Source: DATAES01 sp963721305
GTDB lineage: Bacteria > Actinomycetota > Acidimicrobiia > Acidimicrobiales > JACDCH01
Length of the DNA stretch: 64,000 nt
Assembly (NCBI GenBank): GCA_963721305.1
Contig: CAVRIR010000004.1
Span: forward strand, 620,001-684,000
Direction: 5' to 3'
Shown here: positions 34,459 to 43,161 of the stretch, one piece after another
Layout: every line of letters begins with the position of its first letter
Numbering within the stretch: the first letter of the stretch is position 1
Translations under genes and position numbers: made by a program
The notes under the pieces: generated by a model
Databases searched by the model: none
What the model was told of the DNA's origin: nothing
The model's input: the letters and a program-made list of their open reading frames with translations, nothing else

Positions 34459-34941
34459 ATGACGTTCGACGTCGGCGACAAGGTCGTGTACCCGCACCAC
34501 GGTGCGGCTGTCATCGAGAAGCGCGAGAAGCGCCCGTCGCCGTCCGGTGAGAATCGCGAGTATCTCGTGCTCCGGCTCGCACACGCGGACCTCACGTTGA
34601 TGGTTCCAGCGGACAACACCGATTCGGTCGGCTTGCGCGAAGTCATCAACGACGAAGAGGTCGAAGAGGTGTTCGCGGTGCTGCGCAAGAAGGAAGCGCG
34701 CATGCCGACGAACTGGTCGCGCCGGTTCAAGAACCATGTCGAGAAGCTGAAGTCCGGCGACGTCTACCAAGTGGCGGAAGTCGTCCGGAACCTGTCGCTG
34801 CGTGAGAACGAGAAGGGGCTGTCGGCAGGCGAGAAGCGGATGCTGGCGAACTCTCGGAAGATCCTGGTGTCCGAGCTCACCTTCGCGCTCAACGTCGACG
34901 AGGAAGAGGCCTCGAAGAAGCTCGACGAAGCGCTTCGATGA
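34459..34941 (+). CDS. carD: CarD-family RNA polymerase-binding regulator
   Basis: A 160-residue CarD that stabilises open promoter complexes at rRNA and other promoters. FDVGDKVVYPHHGAAVIEKRE starts the RNAP-interacting Tudor-like domain, and the C-terminal helical DNA-binding domain includes the conserved tryptophan (PTNWSRRFK). GAGGAG at 34449-34454 supports ATG 34459. It precedes ispD as in mycobacteria. Confidence 0.94.
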   Translation: MTFDVGDKVVYPHHGAAVIEKREKRPSPSGENREYLVLRLAHADLTLMVPADNTDSVGLREVINDEEVEEVFAVLRKKEARMPTNWSRRFKNHVEKLKSGDVYQVAEVVRNLSLRENEKGLSAGEKRMLANSRKILVSELTFALNVDEEEASKKLDEALR

Positions 34942-34962
34942 GCCCGGCCTCCGGAGCCTGAG

Positions 34963-35580
34963 CTGACGATCTGGACGATCGTCGTCGCCGCCGGCGCCGG
35001 CGAGCGCTTCGGTCAACGCAAGCAGTACGAGCGCTTGCGGGAGCGGCGCGTGCTCGACTGGTCGCTCGTGACGGCCGCGGAGATGACCGAGGGTGTCGTG
35101 GCCGTCGTCCCGCCGGATGCGGCGCACGAGGACGAGCCTCTGGCCGACATCACCGTCGCGGGTGGCGCGACCCGATCGGCGTCCGTGCGTGCGGGGCTCG
35201 GGGCGCTGCCGAGCCATGCATCGCATGTCCTCGTGCACGACGCGGCCCGGCCGGTGCCGATCGTCGAGCTGTGGCAGCGCGTCCTCGTCGCGCTGGCCAA
35301 GGGCGCCGATGCGGTGGTGCCAGTCGTCGCCGTGACCGACACGCTGCGCGAACGCGACGGCGGGACGGTCGACCGTTCGCGCTTCGTCGCGGTGCAGACC
35401 CCGCAGGGATTTCGGGTGGACGTGCTGCGCGACGCCCATGCTCGCGGCGGCGACGCGACCGACGATGCGTCACTGGCCGAGGCGTGGGGCGCGAAGGTGA
35501 GCACCGTGGATGGCGACCCCCGCAACATCAAGATCACCGAACCCTGGCATCTCACGCTCGCGGAGCTCCTGCTTCCGTGA
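34963..35580 (+). CDS. ispD: 2-C-methyl-D-erythritol 4-phosphate cytidylyltransferase
   Basis: A 205-residue enzyme of the MEP isoprenoid pathway. The CTP-binding VAAGAGERFGQRKQY motif begins about residue 7, and VHDAARPVP and VPVVAVTDTLRE follow. No ATG, GTG or TTG exists between the carD stop, which is in the same frame, and this motif. The only placement with a ribosome-binding site is CTG 34963, 6 nt after GGAG (34953-34956). It overlaps ispF at its stop. Confidence 0.9.
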   Translation: MTIWTIVVAAGAGERFGQRKQYERLRERRVLDWSLVTAAEMTEGVVAVVPPDAAHEDEPLADITVAGGATRSASVRAGLGALPSHASHVLVHDAARPVPIVELWQRVLVALAKGADAVVPVVAVTDTLRERDGGTVDRSRFVAVQTPQGFRVDVLRDAHARGGDATDDASLAEAWGAKVSTVDGDPRNIKITEPWHLTLAELLLP

Positions 35581-36053
35581 TGCGGGTCGGGCTCGGGATC
35601 GACGTGCACCCGTTCGCCGACAGCACGGAAGAGCGACGCCTCGTGCTCGGAGGCGTCGTCTTCGACGGTGAGCGCGGGCTGCGCGGTCACAGCGATGCCG
35701 ACGTCGTGGCGCACGCGTGTAGCGACGCGCTGCTCGGTGCCGCGGGACTCGAGGACATCGGTCACCACTTCCCCGACACCGACCCACGGTGGAAGGACGC
35801 CGACAGCATCACCCTGCTCACCGAGGTCTCGTCGATGGTGCGGCGCGCCGGCTGGGAGCCGGTCAACGTCGACTGCTCGGTCGTGGCCGAGGCGCCCAAG
35901 CTCGCGCCGAGGCGGGCCGCGATGTGCGAGCGTCTGAGCGCCGCAGTGGGCGCCGACGTCACGGTCAAGGCGACGAGGCCCGAGCAGCTCGGCCCACTCG
36001 GACAGGGGGAGGGAATCGCATGCCTCGCGGTGGCGCTCGTCGACCGTCGGTGA
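35580..36053 (+). CDS. ispF: 2-C-methyl-D-erythritol 2,4-cyclodiphosphate synthase
   Basis: A 157-residue enzyme of the MEP pathway acting after IspD/IspE. The zinc ligands in GIDVHPF and GHSDADVVAHA and the substrate loop DIGHHFPDTDP are intact, and the end has the conserved TRPEQLGPLGQGEGIAC sequence. TGATG overlap couples it to ispD. Normal length. Confidence 0.95.
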   Translation: MRVGLGIDVHPFADSTEERRLVLGGVVFDGERGLRGHSDADVVAHACSDALLGAAGLEDIGHHFPDTDPRWKDADSITLLTEVSSMVRRAGWEPVNVDCSVVAEAPKLAPRRAAMCERLSAAVGADVTVKATRPEQLGPLGQGEGIACLAVALVDRR

Positions 36054-36940
36054 AGCGCAGTCCGGCCAAGCGTGCGAGTGGGCAACGCACGCCGGCCAAG
36101 CGATCGGGCGCACCCCGGCCGACCGCGAAGGGCGACGATCGTCGCGGGCTCGGCGGCGACCAGGTCGAAGGCCGTCAGGCCGTCAGGGAGCTGCTGCTCG
36201 CCGGTCGCAGGCGGGTACGAGAGGTCTGGATCAGCGACGGCGATCGTGCTCGCCAGGGTCCGCTGCAGGACCTCGCGGCGCTGGCCGACGAGCTGCGGGT
36301 GCCGGTGAAGCACGTGTCGCCCGGCAAGCTCGAGGCTGCGGCCCGCAGCGAGGCGCCCCAAGGGGTGCTCGCCCGGTGCGCGCCGCTGCCGGAGGCGGAC
36401 CTCGACGATCTCGCAAGGCCGGTTGACGGTGAACCGCCCTTCCTCATCGCCATCGACGGCGTCACCGATCCCGGCAACTTCGGCGCTCTGTTGCGGGCGG
36501 CCGAGTGCTGTGGCGCCACCGGCGTGGTCGTACCGAGACATCGTTCCGTGCACGTGACGCCGACCGTGGCCAAAGCAGCCGCCGGAGCGATCGAGCACCT
36601 GCCCATCGCGGTGGTGGGAGGCCTGCCCGCCGCCCTCGAGCGGCTGGCCAAGTTGGGTGTGTGGTCGGTCGGGCTCGACGGCGCCGGCCCGGAGCGCATC
36701 GACCATCTGACGCTCGCCGACCAGCCGGTCGTGCTCGTGCTCGGCGCCGAGGGCAAAGGGCTGTCGCCGCTCGTCCGCCGGCGGTGCGAAGTCGTTGTCG
36801 CCATCCCGTTGCGCGGCAAGGTCGGGTCATTGAACGTCGCGGCTGCAGGTGCGATCGCGTGCTTCGAGGTGGCCCGCCGCCGCCTCGACGCCGTGAACAA
36901 ACTGCGAGAGCCCGAGGTCGGAGTCGAACCGACGACCTGA
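36020..36940 (+). CDS. rlmB: 23S rRNA (guanosine-2'-O-)-methyltransferase RlmB
   Basis: A 306-residue SPOUT methyltransferase that modifies G2251 of 23S rRNA. A basic low-complexity N-terminus precedes the substrate-binding domain (VEGRQAVRELLLAGRR). The catalytic domain carries the three SpoU motifs, including DPGNFGALLRAAECCGA, LVLGAEGKGL and PLRGKVGSLNVAAAGAI. The last 11 or so residues (REPEVGVEPTT) are encoded inside a duplicated tRNA-Thr 3' half and are probably not native sequence. It overlaps ispF by 34 bp. Confidence 0.92.
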   Translation: MPRGGARRPSVKRSPAKRASGQRTPAKRSGAPRPTAKGDDRRGLGGDQVEGRQAVRELLLAGRRRVREVWISDGDRARQGPLQDLAALADELRVPVKHVSPGKLEAAARSEAPQGVLARCAPLPEADLDDLARPVDGEPPFLIAIDGVTDPGNFGALLRAAECCGATGVVVPRHRSVHVTPTVAKAAAGAIEHLPIAVVGGLPAALERLAKLGVWSVGLDGAGPERIDHLTLADQPVVLVLGAEGKGLSPLVRRRCEVVVAIPLRGKVGSLNVAAAGAIACFEVARRRLDAVNKLREPEVGVEPTT

Positions 36941-36953
36941 CGCTCACAAGGCG
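36908..36953 (-). repeat. tRNA-Thr 3'-half duplicate (candidate attachment site)
   Basis: A 46-bp copy of the 3' half of the tRNA-Thr at 41094-41167 (acceptor 3' strand, T arm, variable loop, anticodon arm) with one mismatch at 36945. It has the same orientation as the complete gene, and the 5' half is absent. The rlmB stop lies inside it. A direct repeat of a tRNA 3' end flanking foreign DNA is the classic footprint of site-specific integration. Confidence 0.8.
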
Positions 36954-37034
36954 TGATCCGGCCAGAACGTCACATGTCGCCTCATGACGCCACCTGGTGA
37001 CTCGGAGTCACACGCTCCGTTACGGTCGTTGTCG

Positions 37035-40000
37035 ATGGGCCGTATGAGTAACGCGGGTGGCCCGGCCGTGCGGCACCTGTTGAGTGTGCTGCTGGCATTG
37101 GCTGTCATGGTGTTGGCGGTCGTGTTTCCGACGACGCCGGTGAGCGGCCAGGTGGCGGGGACGGCGTCGTTCGTGATCGACAAGGTCCTCGAGGGGGACT
37201 CGGCGTTGCGGGGCCCGGTCACGATTGCTGTGTCGTGTTCCAATGGACGCGAGGAGACGATCAGCTTCGCCCCGGGGATCAGCCCTACTGCAACAGGTCG
37301 TGGGCGGCTTGGCGCCGGGCACGACGTGCATGGTGACCGAGCCCGTGGACGGGTCGAACGCAGCGGTGGCGGTGACGACGACGGGCGTGCCGGCGCAGGT
37401 GGTCGCCGACGCGTCCGCGACGCCGACGGTTCGGATCGTGAACACGTACGCGGCCGCGGCGGTCGTGTTGACGCCACCGCCGGGTTCGTTGACGATCAAC
37501 AAGGAACTGCTGGGCGCGTCCAACTTGCGCGGCGACGCCGCGATCCGGGTCCAGTGTGAGCAGGTCAACAGCCAGGGCGGCAGCTTCGACGAGACCCAGA
37601 CTGTCTCGGCTGGGGTCGACCCGGTGCCACCGCTGTTGTTCGAGCCGATCCCCGCCCCGGCTGATTGCACGGTGACCGAGACGCTCACGGGCGAGAACGA
37701 CGCGGTCGACGCGATCGTGATCGGTGAGACAACGGTGCGGGTGACGCCGAACTCCAATGTGCAGGTCGGGTTGATCGATCAGTACGTCGCCAAGACGGGG
37801 TCGCTACGCGTGCGCAAGTTGATCGACGGGCCCGGTGCCCATTTGCGGGGCGAGGTGCGTCTGGCGGTGTCGTGCACCGACGGGACCACGGCCACGATCG
37901 TGATCCCCGTCGCACGGCAGGTGAGCGAGCAGACGGTCGCGCCGATCGTCGCCGGCTCACAGTGCACAGTGGTGGAGACGGAATCGGGTGCGGTGGCGGG
38001 TGTGGTCGATGCCGTCGTGTCGCCGCCGGGGCCGCAGACGGTGACGATCGCCGCGAACAGCGAGTCGGTCGTGGAAGTTCGCGACACGTACACCGCGGTG
38101 TCGGCCACCCTCGTGGTGACCAAAGTCATCGCTGGCCTGGCAGCGGGAAGCCAGGGCGACGTCGTCATACGGGTCAGCTGTTCGGATGGAACCAGCGACA
38201 CGCTCACAGTTCCGGCCGGCACACCGGCCGGCGCAACCGCGCTCCCGGCGTTGACGGTGCCGTTCGGGACGAAGTGCGCGGCTGCCGAGACAGCGTCCGG
38301 CGCCACGGCCAGCGTGGACGTCGCAACAACCTTCGAGCCTGGTGTCGTCGTCGAGGTCGACGGGCCGACCACGATCGCGGTCACCAACAACTACACCTTC
38401 CGGCCCGGGCGGTTGATCGTCCAGAAAGTTGCAGGCGGTGATGGCGCCGGCTTGCGGGGGCCTGTGACGATCGAGGTGTCGTGTGACGGTGCGGTGGTCG
38501 GCGCGGCCACGTATCCGCCGGGCGCCGACTTGACGTCGCTGGTCGTCTCGCCGATCCGGGCCGGCGCGTCGTGCACCGTCACCGAGACCGCCGACGGCGC
38601 CATTCCGGGCGTCGTGGACGTTGCGACTGTGATCTCGCCGGCCCAGCCGATCATCATTCCGGCCGGCGCCGACGTGAACGCCTTCGTGACGAGCACGTAC
38701 ACCTCGGTACTCAGTTCGCTGACGGTCACGAAGGAGACTGCCGGCGCCGACGAGTTCCGCGGCACCGTCGTCGTGACCGCGGAATGCACACCGCCCGTCG
38801 GGCCTCCCGTGACCGTGACCCAGACCTATCCGCCGCGCTCGCCGCTCCCGCCGCTCGTCGTCGGCGGACTCCCGGCGGGAACGATTTGCGTCGTGAGCGA
38901 ACCGGCGAACGGTGCGACCCCAGCCCTCAACGTGACGACGACACCCGCGCTGCCCCTGACCGTCACGATCGGACCGAGTGAACGCCAATCCAACACCATC
39001 GTCAACACCTACATACCGGTCGCAGGCTCGCTCAGCATCGTCAAGGACATCGCCGGCTCGGCCGCCGGCCAGCAGGGCCCCATCGAGATCACCGCCACTT
39101 GCGGAGGGTCGACGACGACGTTTTCCATCTCGGCCGGGGCGACAAGCGCCGGGCCGTTCACCGTGACCGGCCTGTCGCCCGGGACCACCTGCGTCGTGGA
39201 CGAACCCGTCAACGGTGCCACCTCGACCGTTCAGGTCACGACGACACCGACGCTGCCAGCGGTCGTCACGATCCCGGGCGGAGGCTCGGCGACCGCCACC
39301 TTGACGAACCGGTACGAGCATGCCCCCGCGTCGATCACCGTCACGAAGACCATCACCGGTCCCGTCGCCGCCCAGCACGGACCCGTCGCGATCGTCGTCG
39401 ACTGCGGCCCGGAACACACCTCCCTGATCGAAATCCCCGCAGGCGCGGCGCCGCCACCACCCCTCCTGCTCGCCGGCCTCCCGGCGCCGACAACATGCAA
39501 CCTCAGCGAACTACTCGACGGCGCCACCGACACCGTCGACGTGACGACCACGGGTCTGGGCGAGGTCACGCTCGCCCCCGGCGACGACACCGCCGTCGTC
39601 GTGAACGACGACTACCAGCTACGACCAGTTGAGCTCGTACTCACAAAGGTCATCGCTGGTGACGGCGCGGCTCAGCACGGTCCCATACAACTTGCTGTCA
39701 ACTGCAGCGACGGCACGACCGACACGTTCGACATTCCTGCCGGCGCGACAGCCCCCGTCTCCTTCACCGTCGATGGGCTCGAGCCCGGGTCCACCTGCAC
39801 CATCACCGAACCCGTCGACGGCAGCACCCCCGACGTCGCCGTCGCAACCGCACCGCTGCTGCCATTCACGACCGATCCGATACCGGCCGGGATCACCGCT
39901 TCAGAGGTGATCCTCGACGACTACACCCGCAACACCGGTCGCCTCGTGGTCGTCAAACAGATCACCGGTGCGGCCGCCGCTTCCCGTGGCGACATCACCC

Positions 40001-41079
40001 TCACCGCCGAGTGCAGCGACGGCACGACCGCCTCCACCACCTACACCCCGACGGACCCGCTAACCGCCCTCGACGTCGGACCCCTCCCGTTCGGCACCAC
40101 CTGCACCGTCACCGAGCCCAACACCGGCGCCGCCAACGACGTGCTCGTCAACGGGCCCAACTTCAACCCCGGCCCCGTCGTCACGATCAATCAATCCTTG
40201 AACGTCGTCACTGTCGGCAACGACTACCAGTTCGCCCCTGGCACCGTTCAACTCGTCAAGAACATCGACGGCCCGGCCGCCGCCGCACGAGGAACCGTCC
40301 GCCTCCGCTTGACCTGCGACGACGACGTGCACGAATTCGACATCCCACCGGGCAATCCTGGGCCGGTCACGCTGTTCGATGCTGAACTCCCGGCCGGCAC
40401 GACATGCCAGGCCATCGAGCTGAACAACGGCGCCGCCTCCGGCGTCAACGTCAGCACCAGCTACGACCCGGAGACCAGAACCGTCAAGGCGATCGCAGGC
40501 GAAACCACCACCATCACGGTCAAGAACACCTACACACCGATCCCGACTGGCAGCCTGCTCGACGAGACGATCCTCACCGGTCCCGCCGAACCCCGCCGCG
40601 GCACCGTGCAGTTCGTGGTCAGCTGTGACAGCGGCCGCACCCTCACGCAGACCATCGCCACGAGTCAGCCCGCCGATCCGGCCCTCCTCGGTGGACTCCC
40701 TGTCGGCACCCGCTGCACCATCACCCAACCCCTCGACGGCGACACCCCCACCATCATCACCACCACCTCCGGGCTGCCCACCGCACCACTCAACATCGGC
40801 GTCGGCGACACCGCCACTGTCCAGGTGACCGACCTCTACACCGACCTGCCGCCCTCGACGACTGTCCCACCGGCAACGACAAGTCCGCCGCCCCCGACAA
40901 CTCCACCGCCCACGACGACTGCACCCTCAACGGTCGAGGCGTCAACACAGGCATCCGGCGTCGGGGGTTTCCTCGCAGCCACCGGTGTCGCGGCAGGCAC
41001 TGCCGTCACGATCGCGATTGCGTTGTCCGCCATCGCGCTCGGCATCGGGCTTCGCAGGGCAACGCGGCACGCACGGTGA
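37035..41079 (+). CDS. Giant sortase-type surface protein with 12 DUF5979-like repeats, frame broken once
   Basis: About 1,347 residues. A signal peptide (LLSVLLALAVMVLAVVFP) is followed by 12 repeats of about 100 residues, each opening like GSLTVTK-x-I-x-G and holding a paired Cys (VSC early, TTC late). A Pro/Thr linker, an LAATG motif, a hydrophobic helix and RRATRHAR end the protein, the layout of class-E-sortase wall anchoring. The first repeat is split from the rest by one extra G in 37274-37277; removal gives FAPGSALLQQ. Likely adhesin or stalk. Lies between tRNA-Thr direct repeats. Confidence 0.85.
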
Positions 41080-41093
41080 CCAGGTCGAGGCGG

Positions 41094-41167
41094 AGCCCGA
41101 GGTCGGAGTCGAACCGACGACCTGACGCTTACAAGGCGCCTGCTCTGACCAGCTGAGCTACTCGGGC
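41094..41167 (-). tRNA. tRNA-Thr (anticodon UGU)
   Basis: The complement folds into a complete cloverleaf: acceptor GCCCGAG with CTCGGGC, D stem GCTC with GAGC, anticodon stem GGCGC with GCGTC around loop CTTGTAA (anticodon TGT) and T stem GTCGG with CCGAC. The discriminator base is U and CCA is not encoded. The 3' half is duplicated at 36908-36953. Confidence 0.95.
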
Positions 41168-41196
41168 GGGGACCTGCGAGCGTAATTGCCGCACCG

Positions 41197-41430
41197 TCAG
41201 GCCGACGACGGGCGCAACGCGAGCCGTCCGTACAGAACGGCCATAACGATGTACACGACGAGGTTCGCGACTGCCACGCTGGCCAAGCCGCACTGCCAGG
41301 TCAACAGGGGTACGACGACGGCCGCGAATCCCACCGCCGTCCACGCCGCGGGGACGGCGCGCCCGGGACGTCCTTCGGCGAGGAACAGCGCGGCCGAGAC
41401 CCGAACGATCTCGTTGAAACCGATAGCCAA
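41197..41430 (-). CDS. Small membrane protein, start uncertain
   Basis: About 77-90 residues with three hydrophobic segments (ending AVANLVVYIVMAVLYGRLALRPSSA). The frame is open much further upstream but the residues there look non-coding. No ATG is available at the natural N-terminus; TTG 41430 is the nearest possibility, without a clear ribosome-binding site. A frameshift at the N-terminus is possible. No family recognised. Confidence 0.4.
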   Translation of the reverse strand: MAIGFNEIVRVSAALFLAEGRPGRAVPAAWTAVGFAAVVVPLLTWQCGLASVAVANLVVYIVMAVLYGRLALRPSSA

Positions 41431-41545
41431 CGCGATGATCGCCGTGATCGGACCTGCGTCGGATGCATCAGTCCGGGACCCGGAACGGCAAGCGGCGGGC
41501 GGGGGGTGCTTGATTCGCGTGGGCGGGCGGGGCAGCCTGACGGGA

Positions 41546-41806
41546 ATGGCTCTGACCGACCGAGATCGCGCGATCCTTGACTTCGAGCGCAGCTGGTGGA
41601 GCGAGCCCGGTCCCAAAGAGCTCGCAATTCGCGAACGTTTCGACCTGTCGAGTACGCGGTACTACGAGATCTTGAATGAATTGCTCGACATGCCCGAGGC
41701 ACTGGACTACGACCCTCTGGTGGTGCGAAGGCTGCGCCGTCTGCGTGATCGCCGTCGCCGCGCCCGATACGAGGGACGTTCCGTCAACCGTGGGGGAAGC
41801 TCCTAG
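41546..41806 (+). CDS. DUF3263 protein
   Basis: An 86-residue protein with ALTDRDRAILDFERSWW at the N-terminus and RFDLSSTRYYEILNELL following, the DUF3263 signature found only in actinobacteria. The helix-turn-helix-like pattern suggests nucleic-acid binding, unproven. The next gene starts in the TAG of its stop (TAGTG), so the two are coupled, an association also seen in mycobacteria. Confidence 0.88.
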   Translation: MALTDRDRAILDFERSWWSEPGPKELAIRERFDLSSTRYYEILNELLDMPEALDYDPLVVRRLRRLRDRRRRARYEGRSVNRGGSS

Positions 41807-42378
41807 TGGCGTCCCGCGGCCAGCGCGCGGCTGCGGGCGCCAAGACGACCTCGCCCGCGCTTCGAGGCGCGCTGCTGATCGGGGTCGCGGTGCTGCTGGG
41901 CGCAGTGCTGCTGGGCCAGAGCTTCAAGGATGGCGGCTCTCCCGTCAGCGCCGGTTCGACCACACCGTCGACGGTCAAGCACACCGAGACGAGCACCACC
42001 GCCACCACCGTCCCGCAGCCGCACGACCCCGCGTCGGTCAAGGTGCTCGTGCTGAACGGGTCCGGCAAGTCCGGCATCGCCAAGTCCGGCGCTGACCAGC
42101 TGAAGGCAGCGAACTACACCACCCTCGATCCGGGCAACGCCGCGTCGGGAACCCCGATCGCGGCGTCGGTCGTGTACTACACCGCCGGGTACGCGGCTGA
42201 TGCGCAGCAGATCGCGGCGAAGATGGGCCTCGCGCCATCCGCCGCGCAGCCGTTGCCGAGTCCGCCGCCGCCCGAGGTCGGTGACCCGAAGGACGCCAAT
42301 GTGGTCGTGATCATCGGCACCGACGCACCCGTTGCCGGTGGCGCGGGGGCGGGTACCCCCACCACCGCGGCGAACTGA
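41806..42378 (+). CDS. LytR C-terminal domain protein
   Basis: A 190-residue membrane-anchored protein: a short cytoplasmic start, one transmembrane helix (about residues 19-40), a Ser/Thr-rich linker and a LytR_C domain (VKVLVLNGSGKSGIAKSGAD onward). Such proteins sit outside the membrane and are thought to help cell-wall polymer assembly. No LytR-CpsA-Psr catalytic domain is present. GTG 41806 shares a base with the DUF3263 stop. Confidence 0.85.
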   Translation: MASRGQRAAAGAKTTSPALRGALLIGVAVLLGAVLLGQSFKDGGSPVSAGSTTPSTVKHTETSTTATTVPQPHDPASVKVLVLNGSGKSGIAKSGADQLKAANYTTLDPGNAASGTPIAASVVYYTAGYAADAQQIAAKMGLAPSAAQPLPSPPPPEVGDPKDANVVVIIGTDAPVAGGAGAGTPTTAAN

Positions 42379-42401
42379 ACCTCACGAAGTCGCCGTTCCC
42401 G

Positions 42402-43143
42402 TTGGGCGACCTGCGAGCACTGCGCGACGACCCGTCACAGAGCGGCATCCTCACCGACTTCGACGGCACGTTGGCGCGCATCGTCGTGGACCCCGCCGAA
42501 GCCCGACCCGTCGATGGTGTACCCGAACGTCTCGCCGAGCTCGCGGGTCGATACGCAACCGTCGCGGTCGTGTCGGGGCGGCCGGTCTCGTTCCTGCAGC
42601 AGCACTTCCCGAACGCGATCGTGCTGTCCGGTCTGTACGGGCTCGAAGTCGTTCACGACGGCGTGCGGACAGAGCATCCCGAGGCAGCGCAATGGCGCGA
42701 GGTCATCGATGACGTGACTGCGGTCGCGCGCGAGCGGACCGGATGGCATGGACGTCGAGTCGAAAGGTCTGTCACTGACCTTGCACTACCGTCGCCGGCC
42801 CGAGCTGGAGTCGGCGGTGCACTCGTTCGCCGAACACGAAGCTCAGCGATCTGGGCTCGTGCTGCGCGCCGCGCGCCGCTCGGTCGAACTGCATCCTCCG
42901 ATCGCGGCGGACAAGGGCACCGCAGCGCGCGCCCTCGCGAGCGGGCTGCGCGGCGTGGTCTTCATGGGCGACGACGCCGGCGACGTCGCCGCCTTTCGCG
43001 CGCTCGACGAGCTCGGTGCGGAAGGCGTCGAGACGGTACGCGTTGCCGTTCGGAGCGACGAGGCGCCTCCCGGGCTGCTCGACGCCGCGGACATCGTGGT
43101 CGACGGGCCCGACGGCGCGCTCGAACTGCTGACGACGCTGTAG
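42402..43143 (+). CDS. otsB: Trehalose-6-phosphate phosphatase, frame broken once
   Basis: About 246 residues of HAD-fold phosphatase. The nucleophile motif DFDGTLARI is early, VVSGRP is motif II, and FMGDDAGDVAAF is the Mg-binding motif IV. The two halves meet at 42741-42742, where removal of one G gives RTDGMDVESKGLSLTLHYR (written as a joined region), the family's conserved segment. TTG 42402 is used here; CTG 42375, overlapping the preceding stop, is an alternative that adds nine residues. Together with OtsA on the other strand it completes trehalose synthesis. Confidence 0.82.
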
Positions 43144-43161
43144 ACGAAACGGACGCCTCGG

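Noticed and set aside
36908..36985. A second complete tRNA gene next to rlmB
   Set aside because: Only the 3' half is present; no D arm or matching acceptor 5' strand is found upstream.
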